A stretch of 64,000 nt of DNA from the NCBI GenBank assembly GCA_927405585.1, contig CAKMJS010000013.1, positions 1-64,000 of the forward strand. The letters run 5' to 3'. The notes under the pieces are model-generated. The model searched no databases, was not told the origin of the DNA, and worked only from the letters and a program-made list of their open reading frames with translations. Below, in pieces: positions 1-7,262 of the stretch (the first letter of the stretch is position 1; the number at the start of each line of letters is the position of its first letter). This DNA comes from an uncultured Desulfosporosinus sp. (GTDB taxonomy: Bacteria > Bacillota > Desulfitobacteriia > Desulfitobacteriales > Desulfitobacteriaceae). A program made the position numbers and the translations under genes.

Positions 1-15
1 TATTTATGGGATACA

Positions 16-336
16 CTATTGACTAATCCCTACCCCTTCAAGTTCTAACCACTTAAAAAATAACATTTTTCTGAGTTTGATGATAATCCCAGAATAGCCA
101 TCTTTAACTTTAAGTTTTGAGGAATAATAGATTTTGATTCCATCTTGATCAAAAACGTTAAATCCAAGTTGTTCATTTGTGTTTGGAGGTCTGACGGAGA
201 GTTTCGGTACGTAACGACCTGTTACGTTTATAGTAGGGCATCATCCGCCTGAAGTGGTAATTTGCTTCAGTTCAATAACTAATGATTCTGATCTAGGCTT
301 GATATATTGTAAGGCTTCTTTTTCAATGACAAACAT
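16..336 (-). CDS. Selenocysteine-containing CC/Se-motif (HesB/IscA-like) small protein
   Basis: The minus strand reads as a 106-residue protein from ATG at 336 to TAG at 16, interrupted only by one in-frame TGA (241-243, codon 32). The TGA sits in the context Gly-Gly-TGA-Cys-Pro-Thr, where a Cys-Cys or Sec-Cys pair would be expected. A hairpin matching the bacterial SECIS rules starts 13 nt after the TGA. A strong AGGAGG lies about 7 nt before the ATG, and a sigma-A promoter lies upstream. The N-terminus (MFVIEKEALQYI) and the C-terminal half (GFNVFDQDGIKIYYSS) resemble small HesB/IscA-like proteins, a group that includes annotated CC/Se-motif (seleno)proteins. Function is unknown; metal or thiol redox chemistry is an inference. 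Read as TGA-stop, only a 31-residue peptide would be made, and the 74 open codons downstream would have no explanation. Confidence 0.85.
209..227 (-). promoter_or_regulatory. Bacterial SECIS hairpin
   Basis: On the minus strand a perfect 7-bp stem, ACGTAAC/GTTACGT, closes a 5-nt loop AGGTC. The loop GG begins 21 nt after the UGA codon, inside the 16-37 nt window known for bacterial SECIS elements. The loop has the GGU core that E. coli fdhF uses to bind SelB. It lies inside the coding sequence, as bacterial SECIS elements must. Confidence 0.82.
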
Positions 337-367
337 AGTGCTCTCCTCCTATAATTATCTTTCTATC

Positions 368-396
368 ATTATACTCTTTGAAGTTGGTTGAGACAA
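368..396 (-). promoter_or_regulatory. Sigma-A promoter for the selenoprotein gene
   Basis: On the minus strand, TTGTCT (391-396) and TATAAT (368-373) are separated by exactly 17 nt. Transcription would start about 25 nt upstream of the ATG at 336, leaving a short leader with the AGGAGG. Confidence 0.65.
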
Positions 397-420
397 TTAT
401 GCTGATAACTGGGTAGGATG

Positions 421-429
421 TGATATAAT
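421..429 (+). promoter_or_regulatory. Extended -10 promoter for the GH20 gene
   Basis: TGATATAAT is an extended -10 element (TG at 421-422, TATAAT at 424-429). No good -35 is visible. The start point near 436 would give a leader of about 120 nt before the ATG at 558, and this leader contains a terminator-like hairpin. Confidence 0.5.
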
Positions 430-456
430 CAAAACCAACGAACCAGAACGTACTCC

Positions 457-497
457 AAAATAGCCAAGTCTTGAGTTACCAAGCCCTGGCTATTTTT
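457..497 (+). terminator. Terminator-like hairpin in the GH20 leader (possible attenuator)
   Basis: AAAATAGCC (457-465) pairs with GGCTATTTT (488-496), followed by a T run. No plus-strand gene precedes it, so it lies between the promoter at 421-429 and the hexosaminidase start at 558. That is the position expected of a conditional terminator. No antiterminator partner or T-box feature was recognised. Confidence 0.45.
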
Positions 498-557
498 CAA
501 TTGCGTCGCCTTGTCGCAATATGGTCTACTCGCTCATCAGGAGGAAGGGGAACTAAC

Positions 558-2486
558 ATGTATTTGATACCAATGCCACGCAAATTGACAGCAGAAGACG
601 GATTATTTATTATAGACCACAAAACGGCCATTGTGCTAGATGTGGCGCAGGATGACAATGATTTAGAAACAGCAAAGCTGTTACAACAGGAAATGAAAAA
701 AGTTATTGCAATTACGCTACCGATTAAAAAGAAGCTGCGAAGTTCAGGTGAGAATTCTGAAAACTGCATTTGCTTTCAATATGATGATATGGAGAGCAGA
801 AAGGAAGCCTACCGGCTGACAGTAGGACTAGATGATATTACCATTACCGCTTGTTCCAACCGCGGTTTCCTGTATGGGGTAGCGACACTCATCCAGCTAT
901 GTAAGAATTCCCGAGGGGAAATTGGTTGTGTGGATATTGCAGATGAACCCTCCTATTCAAACCGAGGCCATATGCTCGATGTTAGCCGCGGCAGGGTGCC
1001 TACTATGGCTAGCCTGAAAGAATTGGTGGATCGGTTGGCACTGTATAAGATCAATCAACTTCAGTTGTATATGGAAAACTGTTTGCGCTTAGAGGGCTTT
1101 GAAGAAATTTGGTCGCAAACAGATCCTTTTACTCCAGAAGAGATTTTGGAGTTGGATTGTTACTGTAATATAAGAGGCATTGAGTTGGTACCTTGCGTAG
1201 CCACCTTCGGACATTTATATGATTTACTCCGTTCAGTAGGTTTTGGTAAATACAGAGAAATGGACACAGGGCGAGGGGAGACCTTCACTTGGTATAACCG
1301 CATGAGATACCACATCCTTAATGTGTCCGACCCTGAAAGCTTTACTCTGATTAAGGGCATTCTTGACCAATACATGCCCTTGTTTCGCAGCAATAAGATC
1401 AACATTTGTTGCGATGAAACCTTTGATTTGGGCAAGGGGAAAAGTGCTTGTTTGGCTAAGGACATGGATTACGGAGAAATGTATCTTTTTTATGTCAATC
1501 GGTTAGTTGAATATCTCCAAGACAAGGGAAAAGAGGTCATGATTTGGGGGGATATTGTCAAGAGCCATCCAGAACATCTGGGTAAACTGAATGCACAAGT
1601 TACCTGCCTCAACTGGTATTACGATTATGGCGCTAATGAAGAAACGGTAAAAATTTTCACTGACCAAGGCTTAAAGCAGTATGTTTGTCCGAGCGTATCC
1701 GGTTACAGCCGCTTGGTGAATGCGTATGACATGAGTTTCACCAACATCCGAGAGATGGCGAAGTTAGGTCATCAGTATAATGCTGACGGATTTCTAAATA
1801 CCGACTGGGGGGATTGTGGTCACATAAATATGCCGGCCCTTGCCATTCCCGGCATGATTTACGGAGCGGCACAGGGCTGGAACGTGGAGGACGACCGGGA
1901 TTTTGCTACCATAGACCAAGTTATTTCGTTGGTGGAATATGAAGACCCTGGGAAAAATCTGGTGGAACTGCTGCGTGAACTATCTCATCAAGATCTCATC
2001 ATATTTAATAATCTGGCCTTTTTCAGGGATTATAAGGTATACAACCAAGCTTATGATGATTGTGGAATTAGCCAGTATGATAAAGCTAAAGAGGAAATAA
2101 TGAAGGTGTCAGAGGATCAGATAAAGACTGCAGTTATCCGATGTAAGGAAATCTTCAATTCCCTGAAACAGAATAATATGGGATCCTATGCAGATCGTCA
2201 AGAGGAGATGTTGGAGTATTATCTTGCTGCCCGTGGTGTAGGATTGATGCAGAGATTGGCGTTGGTCCTTAAAGAACACGAGTACGGGCAGAAGGTACAA
2301 CCGCTAGATGCTCCGAATGAACTGGCTGGTAAACTGGAATACTGGCTGATGGATTACTGTAATGCGTGGAGGACTGGTAGCCGCGAGAGCGAATTGTATC
2401 GAATAAAAGAATTCGTAGGGCAAATCTGTTTCATCCTCAGAAAATATGAAGCAAAGCCTCCGATTGATGCTACTTTAAAAGTTTAA
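558..2486 (+). CDS. Family 20 glycoside hydrolase (beta-N-acetylhexosaminidase), intracellular
   Basis: The 642-residue protein should release terminal N-acetylglucosamine from chitin or peptidoglycan fragments by substrate-assisted catalysis. The N-terminal third resembles the GH20 non-catalytic domain. The barrel follows, with the paired catalytic residues Asp286-Glu287 in the context NICCDETFDLGKG. No signal peptide is present, so it probably acts on imported oligosaccharides. The ATG at 558 is chosen because AGGAGGAAGGGG stands directly before it; the open frame upstream (to 471) overlaps the leader hairpin. Its 3' end overlaps the convergent nagB by 17 bp. The neighbouring nagB and nagA would process the released GlcNAc after phosphorylation. 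Confidence 0.85.
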   Translation: MYLIPMPRKLTAEDGLFIIDHKTAIVLDVAQDDNDLETAKLLQQEMKKVIAITLPIKKKLRSSGENSENCICFQYDDMESRKEAYRLTVGLDDITITACSNRGFLYGVATLIQLCKNSRGEIGCVDIADEPSYSNRGHMLDVSRGRVPTMASLKELVDRLALYKINQLQLYMENCLRLEGFEEIWSQTDPFTPEEILELDCYCNIRGIELVPCVATFGHLYDLLRSVGFGKYREMDTGRGETFTWYNRMRYHILNVSDPESFTLIKGILDQYMPLFRSNKINICCDETFDLGKGKSACLAKDMDYGEMYLFYVNRLVEYLQDKGKEVMIWGDIVKSHPEHLGKLNAQVTCLNWYYDYGANEETVKIFTDQGLKQYVCPSVSGYSRLVNAYDMSFTNIREMAKLGHQYNADGFLNTDWGDCGHINMPALAIPGMIYGAAQGWNVEDDRDFATIDQVISLVEYEDPGKNLVELLRELSHQDLIIFNNLAFFRDYKVYNQAYDDCGISQYDKAKEEIMKVSEDQIKTAVIRCKEIFNSLKQNNMGSYADRQEEMLEYYLAARGVGLMQRLALVLKEHEYGQKVQPLDAPNELAGKLEYWLMDYCNAWRTGSRESELYRIKEFVGQICFILRKYEAKPPIDATLKV

Positions 2487-3189
2487 TGTCGGTAAGCACA
2501 GTTAAATCACCGTGCAACTGTAGAATGCTCGAGGGAACCTCAGTGCTCACCGGACCATAGAACGTCTTGGTCAAAATGTCGCGTTTACTCTCGCCGCTGA
2601 CCAGTAAAAGAATTTTTTGCGCTCGCATAATGCTGCCGACACCCATGGTTATCGCTTGGCGAGGAACCGCGCCAGAATCCGGAAAAAATCGTGTGTTAGC
2701 CTGAATAGTTTCCGCCGATAGATCCACAACATGAGTATGAATTTCCATATTATGTGATGGTTCATTAAAACCTATGTGACCATTTGGACCGAGACCGAGG
2801 ATCTGTACTCCAATACCACCGGCCCTTTGAATTGCATCATCGTACCGCAGGCATTCCGCCGCTAAATTGGACACAGCTCCTCGAGGTATATCCATATTCC
2901 TTTTCCGCAAGTCAACTTTACTCCAAAAATGTTCGCGCATAAAAAAAGCATAGCTTTGCGGGTGATCAGCAGTTAAGCCTACATACTCGTCAAGGTTAAA
3001 GGTTCGGGTTTGATTAAAGCTAATAATCCCTTCTTGGGTAAGCCGGGTCAGATAGTGGTACATGCCAATCGGCGTACTTCCCGTCGGGAGACCTAACACT
3101 AGATTTGGGCAAAGTAGGATTTCGCGTGCCACCCAACGCGCGGCCATTTGGCCTAAACTTGAATTATCTGGAGCATAAATTAGTTCCAT
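2470..3189 (-). CDS. nagB: Glucosamine-6-phosphate deaminase
   Basis: NagB converts glucosamine-6-phosphate to fructose-6-phosphate and ammonia, the step feeding amino sugars into glycolysis. Its 239 residues match the short Gram-positive form. The family motifs are intact: LGLPTGSTP near 32-40, NLDEY with Asp67, and GLGPNGHIGFNEP with His138 and Glu143. The start ATG at 3189 has GGAGGTGG 4 nt upstream. It overlaps the end of nagA by 10 bp on the same strand, which implies translational coupling in a nagA-nagB operon. Confidence 0.95.
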   Translation of the reverse strand: MELIYAPDNSSLGQMAARWVAREILLCPNLVLGLPTGSTPIGMYHYLTRLTQEGIISFNQTRTFNLDEYVGLTADHPQSYAFFMREHFWSKVDLRKRNMDIPRGAVSNLAAECLRYDDAIQRAGGIGVQILGLGPNGHIGFNEPSHNMEIHTHVVDLSAETIQANTRFFPDSGAVPRQAITMGVGSIMRAQKILLLVSGESKRDILTKTFYGPVSTEVPSSILQLHGDLTVLTDIKLLK

Positions 3190-4400
3190 TTTACCACCTC
3201 CAGGATTCCTCTTGCGTCATACACTAATCGTCCTTGCAACCAAACCTGCTTTAGGTCAAACTCCGATGACAGGCGGATGAACGTTGCTTCTTTGTATATT
3301 TCCAGACTGCCAACCCGGTGATCAATCCCTAATAGTTTAGCAGGATTTGAAGTTGCATAACGCACAGCCTCGGGCAACGGGTATTGAAGCTTTTGTACTA
3401 ACATCTTTAGACCATGAAGCAAGGGATAGGCACTGCCAGCAATCGTTCCATCGGGCAACTGGGCCATACCTTGGCGTACTATGGTCTTTTGTCCCCCGAG
3501 ATCGTATTCTCCATCTGGCATGCCTACGGCTCTCGTGCCATCAGAAATCAAACAAACCCCCGCTGGTGGTTTAAGCTTTAATACCAGATCAATTACTGCA
3601 GGGTGGATGTGCACTCCATCCGCAATGATCTCCATGGTCACCGTCGCATCAAGTAACGCCTTCGTCAAAAGGCCTGGGTGACGGTGATGTATTCCTGGCA
3701 TAGCATTAAACGCATGGGTAATATGCCGCATACCCCACTGCACGGCTTGCTCCATCTGTTTAAAATCGGCTGAAGTATGTCCGACAGAGGGGATTACGCC
3801 ATGCGCCAAGCAAACCTTAGCAAGTTCTCGACCATCCGGTCGTTCGGGAGCAAATGTAAGTATTTTAATGAGACTCGGAAACTCACGGAGCAGGCTTGCC
3901 AAGAATTGTACACTCCCGTCCTTGAATCCATCCCAAAGCATTTCGGTTGCTTGCGCACCGCGGAACTCCGGAGCTAGAAATGGGCCTTCCATATGTAGTC
4001 CTAAGATTTCCGCACCCCGTTCTTGAAACTGCTGGAAATCTACTACATTTTGTAACACTCTCTTCAGTTGTGAAGGTGCGCAAGACATTGTCGTGGCTAA
4101 AATAGCGGTTGTACCTTCTCTAAGCAAAGCCTCAGTAAGGATCTGTAAACTCTCTGAGTTGCCATCCATGATATCGCAGCCGCCGGCCCCATGTACATGC
4201 GTATCAATCAAACCTGGGATCAATAGATCTCCTTCAATGTTCAACACAGTTGTTCCTGACAAGGTATTGTTCCCTGACATAAGGTCTGGTGTGCCTTCTC
4301 CGAATATTTCCGTTAGAATTCCATCTTGCCAGATTAGTCCGCCATAGCAAATACGATCCGGCAGAACCAATGTAGCGTTCTGTACTGAACCTCGACCCAT
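3180..4400 (-). CDS. nagA: N-acetylglucosamine-6-phosphate deacetylase
   Basis: NagA removes the acetyl group from GlcNAc-6-phosphate to give the NagB substrate. The 406-residue amidohydrolase-fold protein shows the metal site HVHGAGG (His68, His70), Glu138 in HMEGPFL, His208 in GHTSAD, His229 in THAFNAM, and the catalytic Asp287 in LISDGTR. GAGGAGG precedes the ATG at 4400 by about 7 nt. It is the first gene of the nagAB operon. A TATGAT -10-like hexamer lies upstream, without a clear -35. No GntR/DasR-type operator was recognised. Confidence 0.95.
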   Translation of the reverse strand: MGRGSVQNATLVLPDRICYGGLIWQDGILTEIFGEGTPDLMSGNNTLSGTTVLNIEGDLLIPGLIDTHVHGAGGCDIMDGNSESLQILTEALLREGTTAILATTMSCAPSQLKRVLQNVVDFQQFQERGAEILGLHMEGPFLAPEFRGAQATEMLWDGFKDGSVQFLASLLREFPSLIKILTFAPERPDGRELAKVCLAHGVIPSVGHTSADFKQMEQAVQWGMRHITHAFNAMPGIHHRHPGLLTKALLDATVTMEIIADGVHIHPAVIDLVLKLKPPAGVCLISDGTRAVGMPDGEYDLGGQKTIVRQGMAQLPDGTIAGSAYPLLHGLKMLVQKLQYPLPEAVRYATSNPAKLLGIDHRVGSLEIYKEATFIRLSSEFDLKQVWLQGRLVYDARGILEVVKWN

Positions 4401-4481
4401 TAGATTGCCTCCTCAGATGCTGATTATTCATTACACTATCATAACACACAAGATTGTCTAAATAGTTTTATATAAAATCAG

Positions 4482-4513
4482 AAAAACCCCAGCATAGCTT
4501 GGCCGGGGTTTTG
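4482..4513 (-). terminator. Intrinsic terminator after the hemerythrin gene
   Basis: AAAACCCC and GGGGTTTT (4483-4490 and 4505-4512) form a stem with T runs on both strands. It ends the hemerythrin-like gene and insulates it from nagA, whose upstream region begins just beyond. Confidence 0.75.
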
Positions 4514-4538
4514 AGCACTTTACCTGGAGGAGAACAAA

Positions 4539-5093
4539 CTAGTTCAGATAAATGCTTTTCAAAGCATGGAGCATAGCGTGAAATTCCTCATGTTTATTCG
4601 GGCCGACTTCTATTTCTTCAATCCTATTGAACGCCGCTTCCATTTCTGCCATTTTTTCTGCAGACAATACGCGTTCGGCCATGACATACAGTACGTTATT
4701 TTCCTTGTCAATGTGAGAAGTTAACAATTTGCCGTATTTTTGAGCATTTTCAATGATTTCGGTAGCAGAACTGTCCTTGCCAACGCGATAGCCGTCAACC
4801 CCACTTTTTAACCCTTGAACAAAACTGCGCCCTTGCACATGCTCATAGAGCATTGCGGCAATTGGACCGCCCTCCCGAGGGATACCAGTTGCTTCCATGG
4901 CAGGGAAGAGAACCTTTTCCTCCTTGCTATGATGACATTTGTCAACAAAAACAGCAAGGAAATCAAGAATTTGGTCTAAGTGGTCTAATTCTATGGTTTG
5001 ATCTGACTTTAGGCGGGTGGTTATCTGATCTAAAATGCGGATTGTGAGAAGAATCGCCTCATGTTCGTTTTTTAATTCCTTAATAATTGTCAT
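4539..5093 (-). CDS. Hemerythrin HHE domain protein
   Basis: The 184-residue cytoplasmic protein is a four-helix HHE bundle expected to bind a di-iron site and handle oxygen, nitric oxide or iron. Candidate ligands are His11 (NEHEA), His54/His55 with Glu59 (CHHSKEEK), His85 (YEHVQGR), and His127 with Glu131 (SHIDKEN), in the usual spacing. The ATG at 5093 is preceded by AAGGATGG. It is monocistronic, with a terminator downstream and a CRP/FNR-like palindrome about 110 bp upstream, which would suit a gene responding to oxygen or nitrosative stress. Confidence 0.88.
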   Translation of the reverse strand: MTIIKELKNEHEAILLTIRILDQITTRLKSDQTIELDHLDQILDFLAVFVDKCHHSKEEKVLFPAMEATGIPREGGPIAAMLYEHVQGRSFVQGLKSGVDGYRVGKDSSATEIIENAQKYGKLLTSHIDKENNVLYVMAERVLSAEKMAEMEAAFNRIEEIEVGPNKHEEFHAMLHALKSIYLN

Positions 5094-5201
5094 AGTAATT
5101 GCACCATCCTTAATATGTTTAGAAATGAGTGGATTATTTCAATTATGCCTCGGGCAGATGTAGTTCTTGGATATAGGATAACAAATGCCAGAGACTATTT
5201 A

Positions 5202-5217
5202 TGTGACAGGTGTCACG
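5202..5217. promoter_or_regulatory. CRP/FNR-family operator-like palindrome
   Basis: GTGACA-GG-TGTCAC is a perfect 6-bp inverted repeat in the TGTGA-N6-TCAC format bound by CRP/FNR/HcpR-type regulators. It lies about 110 bp before the hemerythrin gene. The regulator is not in the window, so the assignment rests on site shape alone. Confidence 0.45.
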
Positions 5218-5257
5218 ATTTTACAGTGAGGTAAATTATTAATTTCTTACTTGATCA

Positions 5258-5392
5258 TTACCACGGAATCTGCTGATTGCTCAAGACGTCCCTCAATCCG
5301 GCGAGAATCAGTATTGTTACTGAGAAAGCAATGAAGGCGATAGTCGGCCCTAAATAGGACAGCGGAAGCCCATATCCAATGAGTCCTAGCAT
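5258..5392 (-). CDS. 44-residue membrane protein (unknown)
   Basis: The short frame runs from ATG (5390-5392) to TAA (5258-5260). AAGGGGG stands about 6 nt before the ATG. Most of the peptide is one hydrophobic span from LGLIGYG to TILILAG, followed by a short polar tail ending in QIPW. It is the last of four small membrane-protein genes on this strand (6212 down to 5258). No family is recognised. Support comes from the ribosome binding site and the cluster rather than from homology. Confidence 0.55.
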   Translation of the reverse strand: MLGLIGYGLPLSYLGPTIAFIAFSVTILILAGLRDVLSNQQIPW

Positions 5393-5450
5393 GTTGTAGC
5401 CCCCTTGATATATTACTTGAAAATAGGTGGTGTTTCAGAACTTCATGCTC

Positions 5451-5837
5451 TCAATGATTTGCTGGACTTGATTGGCGAATCCCATTCACCGCAGCCCTGA
5501 GCCCGAGAATACTCGAGCGGGCAAAAAATAAGGCTAAGCCAAGATTAAAGAGAGTAAAGCCAATAGCGATAGGTACCTTCAGAGTAATAAGTTTGACCTG
5601 CACAAACACATTCTCCGGTATAATGGCTTGTTGGCAATAAATATGCAAGAGTCCGACTGCATCAAACCAGAGACCGAGCATGGTCACCGTTTCATCATTA
5701 CCTATCGGAACAAATATTTCGATTACTGGTGATAAATAATTAACCGGATCGGGAAGCTTTTGAAGTACCGTGTCGATTCCCTCTGCGCTGTAGGGCATCG
5801 GAGAATCCGGGGCTGAGGTAGATTGGAATTGTTCCAT
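5451..5837 (-). CDS. Hypothetical membrane protein, 128 residues
   Basis: The start is placed at ATG 5837 because GGAAAGGA precedes it. An upstream in-frame ATG at 5882 lacks a good site and would overlap the previous small gene. The N-terminal 45 residues are polar and rich in Ser and Pro. Two hydrophobic segments follow, the second (VPIAIGFTLFNLGLALFFA) being a convincing membrane helix. Family unknown. It belongs to the same tight cluster as its neighbours and is probably cotranscribed with them. Confidence 0.6.
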   Translation of the reverse strand: MEQFQSTSAPDSPMPYSAEGIDTVLQKLPDPVNYLSPVIEIFVPIGNDETVTMLGLWFDAVGLLHIYCQQAIIPENVFVQVKLITLKVPIAIGFTLFNLGLALFFARSSILGLRAAVNGIRQSSPANH

Positions 5838-5866
5838 CAGTGTTCCTTTCCGCAATGTAATAGGGT

Positions 5867-6001
5867 TTAACCCTTGGAGCATTGCCTTTGTGGGGAATAG
5901 AGAACAATCAGAATTCTGAACAAGATAACTAAGAAAATGGCTACAGCGATGTTATATGGGTAAAACAGGCCATAAAAATTCTTATTAGGCAAGGACTGCA
6001 T
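5867..6001 (-). CDS. 44-residue membrane protein (unknown)
   Basis: A frame from ATG (5999-6001) to TAA (5867-5869) is preceded by GGGAGGG. It encodes an N-terminal stretch rich in Asn, Phe and Tyr and a single membrane helix (IAVAIFLVILFRILIVLY), with a basic and Cys-containing tail. It sits between the 69- and 128-residue membrane genes with almost no spacing, which supports it as a real operon member. Confidence 0.55.
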   Translation of the reverse strand: MQSLPNKNFYGLFYPYNIAVAIFLVILFRILIVLYSPQRQCSKG

Positions 6002-6002
6002 A

Positions 6003-6212
6003 TTATAGCCCTCCCAAAAAGAAGCTACTTACGATGAAAGAGACCAGAAAGGAAACGGCTAGCCATAAGAGCCAATAGAACTGTACAAACCATAAAGATC
6101 TTGAGACAGGCGACTTTGGAAGAGGCTGATGGAAGGAGATAGGTTGATAGGACGACGGCGTAAACAAGGACGGCATTTGTGTTTGATACGAACGTGGAGA
6201 ATAAAAACCCAT
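6003..6212 (-). CDS. 69-residue single-span membrane protein (unknown)
   Basis: AAGGAGGG stands 7 nt before ATG 6212. The first 38 residues are rich in Ser, Pro, Tyr and Gln. The C-terminal half is one or two hydrophobic helices ending in FFLGGL. It is the first of four small membrane genes on the minus strand and is divergent from the YccF-like gene. Function is unknown. Confidence 0.6.
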   Translation of the reverse strand: MGFYSPRSYQTQMPSLFTPSSYQPISFHQPLPKSPVSRSLWFVQFYWLLWLAVSFLVSFIVSSFFLGGL

Positions 6213-6342
6213 CGGATTCCCTCCTTTTTACCTATACCATATTATGCCAAGGTAATAGTGGGAGTTCCTATACTGGATAAACTTATGTTCATCAGTGTCA
6301 GAGTTGAAATATACTAGTGTAGTTAAGATATGGAGGAAGACT

Positions 6343-6717
6343 ATGAATCTGATTGGAAATATTATTTGGCTATTATTGGGGGGTATTCTTGCAGCGATTA
6401 TATGGTTTGTGGCAGGGCTCATCTTAAGTTTAACCATCATAGGCATACCCTTTGGTCTTCAATGTTTCAAGATTTCGTCATTCGTACTGTGGCCTTTTGG
6501 AAAAGAAATCGAACTTGGGAATTTTGGAGCAGGAGGCTTACTATTTAACATCATTTGGCTTCTGATTTTTGGATGGGAGTTCGCAATAGCTCATCTAGTG
6601 ATAGGAGCAATTTTTTGCATGACCATAGTTGGGATCCCCTTTGGCCTTCAGCATTTCAAATTTGCGCAACTTGGTCTGATCCCCTTTGGGGCGAAGATAC
6701 GTGTCGTTTCGTCCTGA
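6343..6717 (+). CDS. YccF domain-containing membrane protein
   Basis: The 124-residue inner-membrane protein contains two copies of the YccF motif. The first is TIIGIPFGLQCFKISSFVLWPFGKEI and the second ends IVGIPFGLQHFKFAQLGLIPFG. Each copy is preceded by hydrophobic helices. The ATG at 6343 is chosen for the GGAGGAAG 4 nt upstream; an in-frame start at 6295 has no ribosome binding site. The family is widespread but its function is not established. Confidence 0.85.
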   Translation: MNLIGNIIWLLLGGILAAIIWFVAGLILSLTIIGIPFGLQCFKISSFVLWPFGKEIELGNFGAGGLLFNIIWLLIFGWEFAIAHLVIGAIFCMTIVGIPFGLQHFKFAQLGLIPFGAKIRVVSS

Positions 6718-6797
6718 ACAACTAGAGAGCACAGGAGTTGATTCCACTGGCAGCGGGAACTTCAGGAAGTGAGACTTGAAGTAAGTCGATGGCATAG

Positions 6798-6836
6798 AAA
6801 AAGCAGCCTCTTCCAATATTGGAAGAGGCTGCTTTT
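6798..6836. terminator. Bidirectional intrinsic terminator
   Basis: A near-perfect hairpin (AAAAGCAGCCTCTTCC and its complement around AATATT) has A and T tracts on both sides. It can end both the YccF-like gene (plus) and tlp (minus). Confidence 0.85.
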
Positions 6837-6863
6837 GTTGGTTTAAAGCATATAGAATATGCT

Positions 6864-7079
6864 TTAGTGTTGAGATTCGTCTCGTTTTTCTGCTATGAAA
6901 CTCTTAATACTTTCTTTGCGTCGATCATTTTTAGCTTCAATTTTTTGCTTCTCGTCAGAAGGAATCTCGTCTGCATGGTCATCTAAGTAATCCTCTGCTT
7001 CTCGTAAATTAGCTAAAGTGTGGTCGATATGTTCTTGTAGGTGCACCTCATTATCCGCTCGATTATCTGGTTTAGCCAA
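6864..7079 (-). CDS. tlp: Small acid-soluble spore protein Tlp
   Basis: The 71-residue, highly charged protein matches Tlp, a minor SASP of the spore core. It has the start MAKPDNRADN, the central LREAEDYLDDH, and the C-terminal signature EKQKIEAKNDRRKESIKSF. AGGAGGGATTAC precedes the ATG at 7079. It is monocistronic, with the terminator at 6798-6836 downstream. Expression under a forespore sigma factor is expected from the family, but a clear sigma-G promoter was not identified. Confidence 0.88.
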   Translation of the reverse strand: MAKPDNRADNEVHLQEHIDHTLANLREAEDYLDDHADEIPSDEKQKIEAKNDRRKESIKSFIAEKRDESQH

Positions 7080-7262
7080 TGTAATCCCTCCTATTTCTAG
7101 ACTGCCTTTTTAGGATGACCTGAATCGGTTGAGGGTATGTATGCATGTGTTGATTCTAAAAAGTTTCTGCGCTCTCCATGAATAGTGCTATAATTACATA
7201 GAGTACTAAATGGTTCAAATAGTGTCGAATTTTGTGCTACATTATATAGGAGGTATGGGGTA

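Noticed and set aside
457-520. T-box or riboswitch in the hexosaminidase leader
   Set aside because: No T-box bulge sequence, specifier loop or known riboswitch core is visible; only a terminator-like hairpin is supported.
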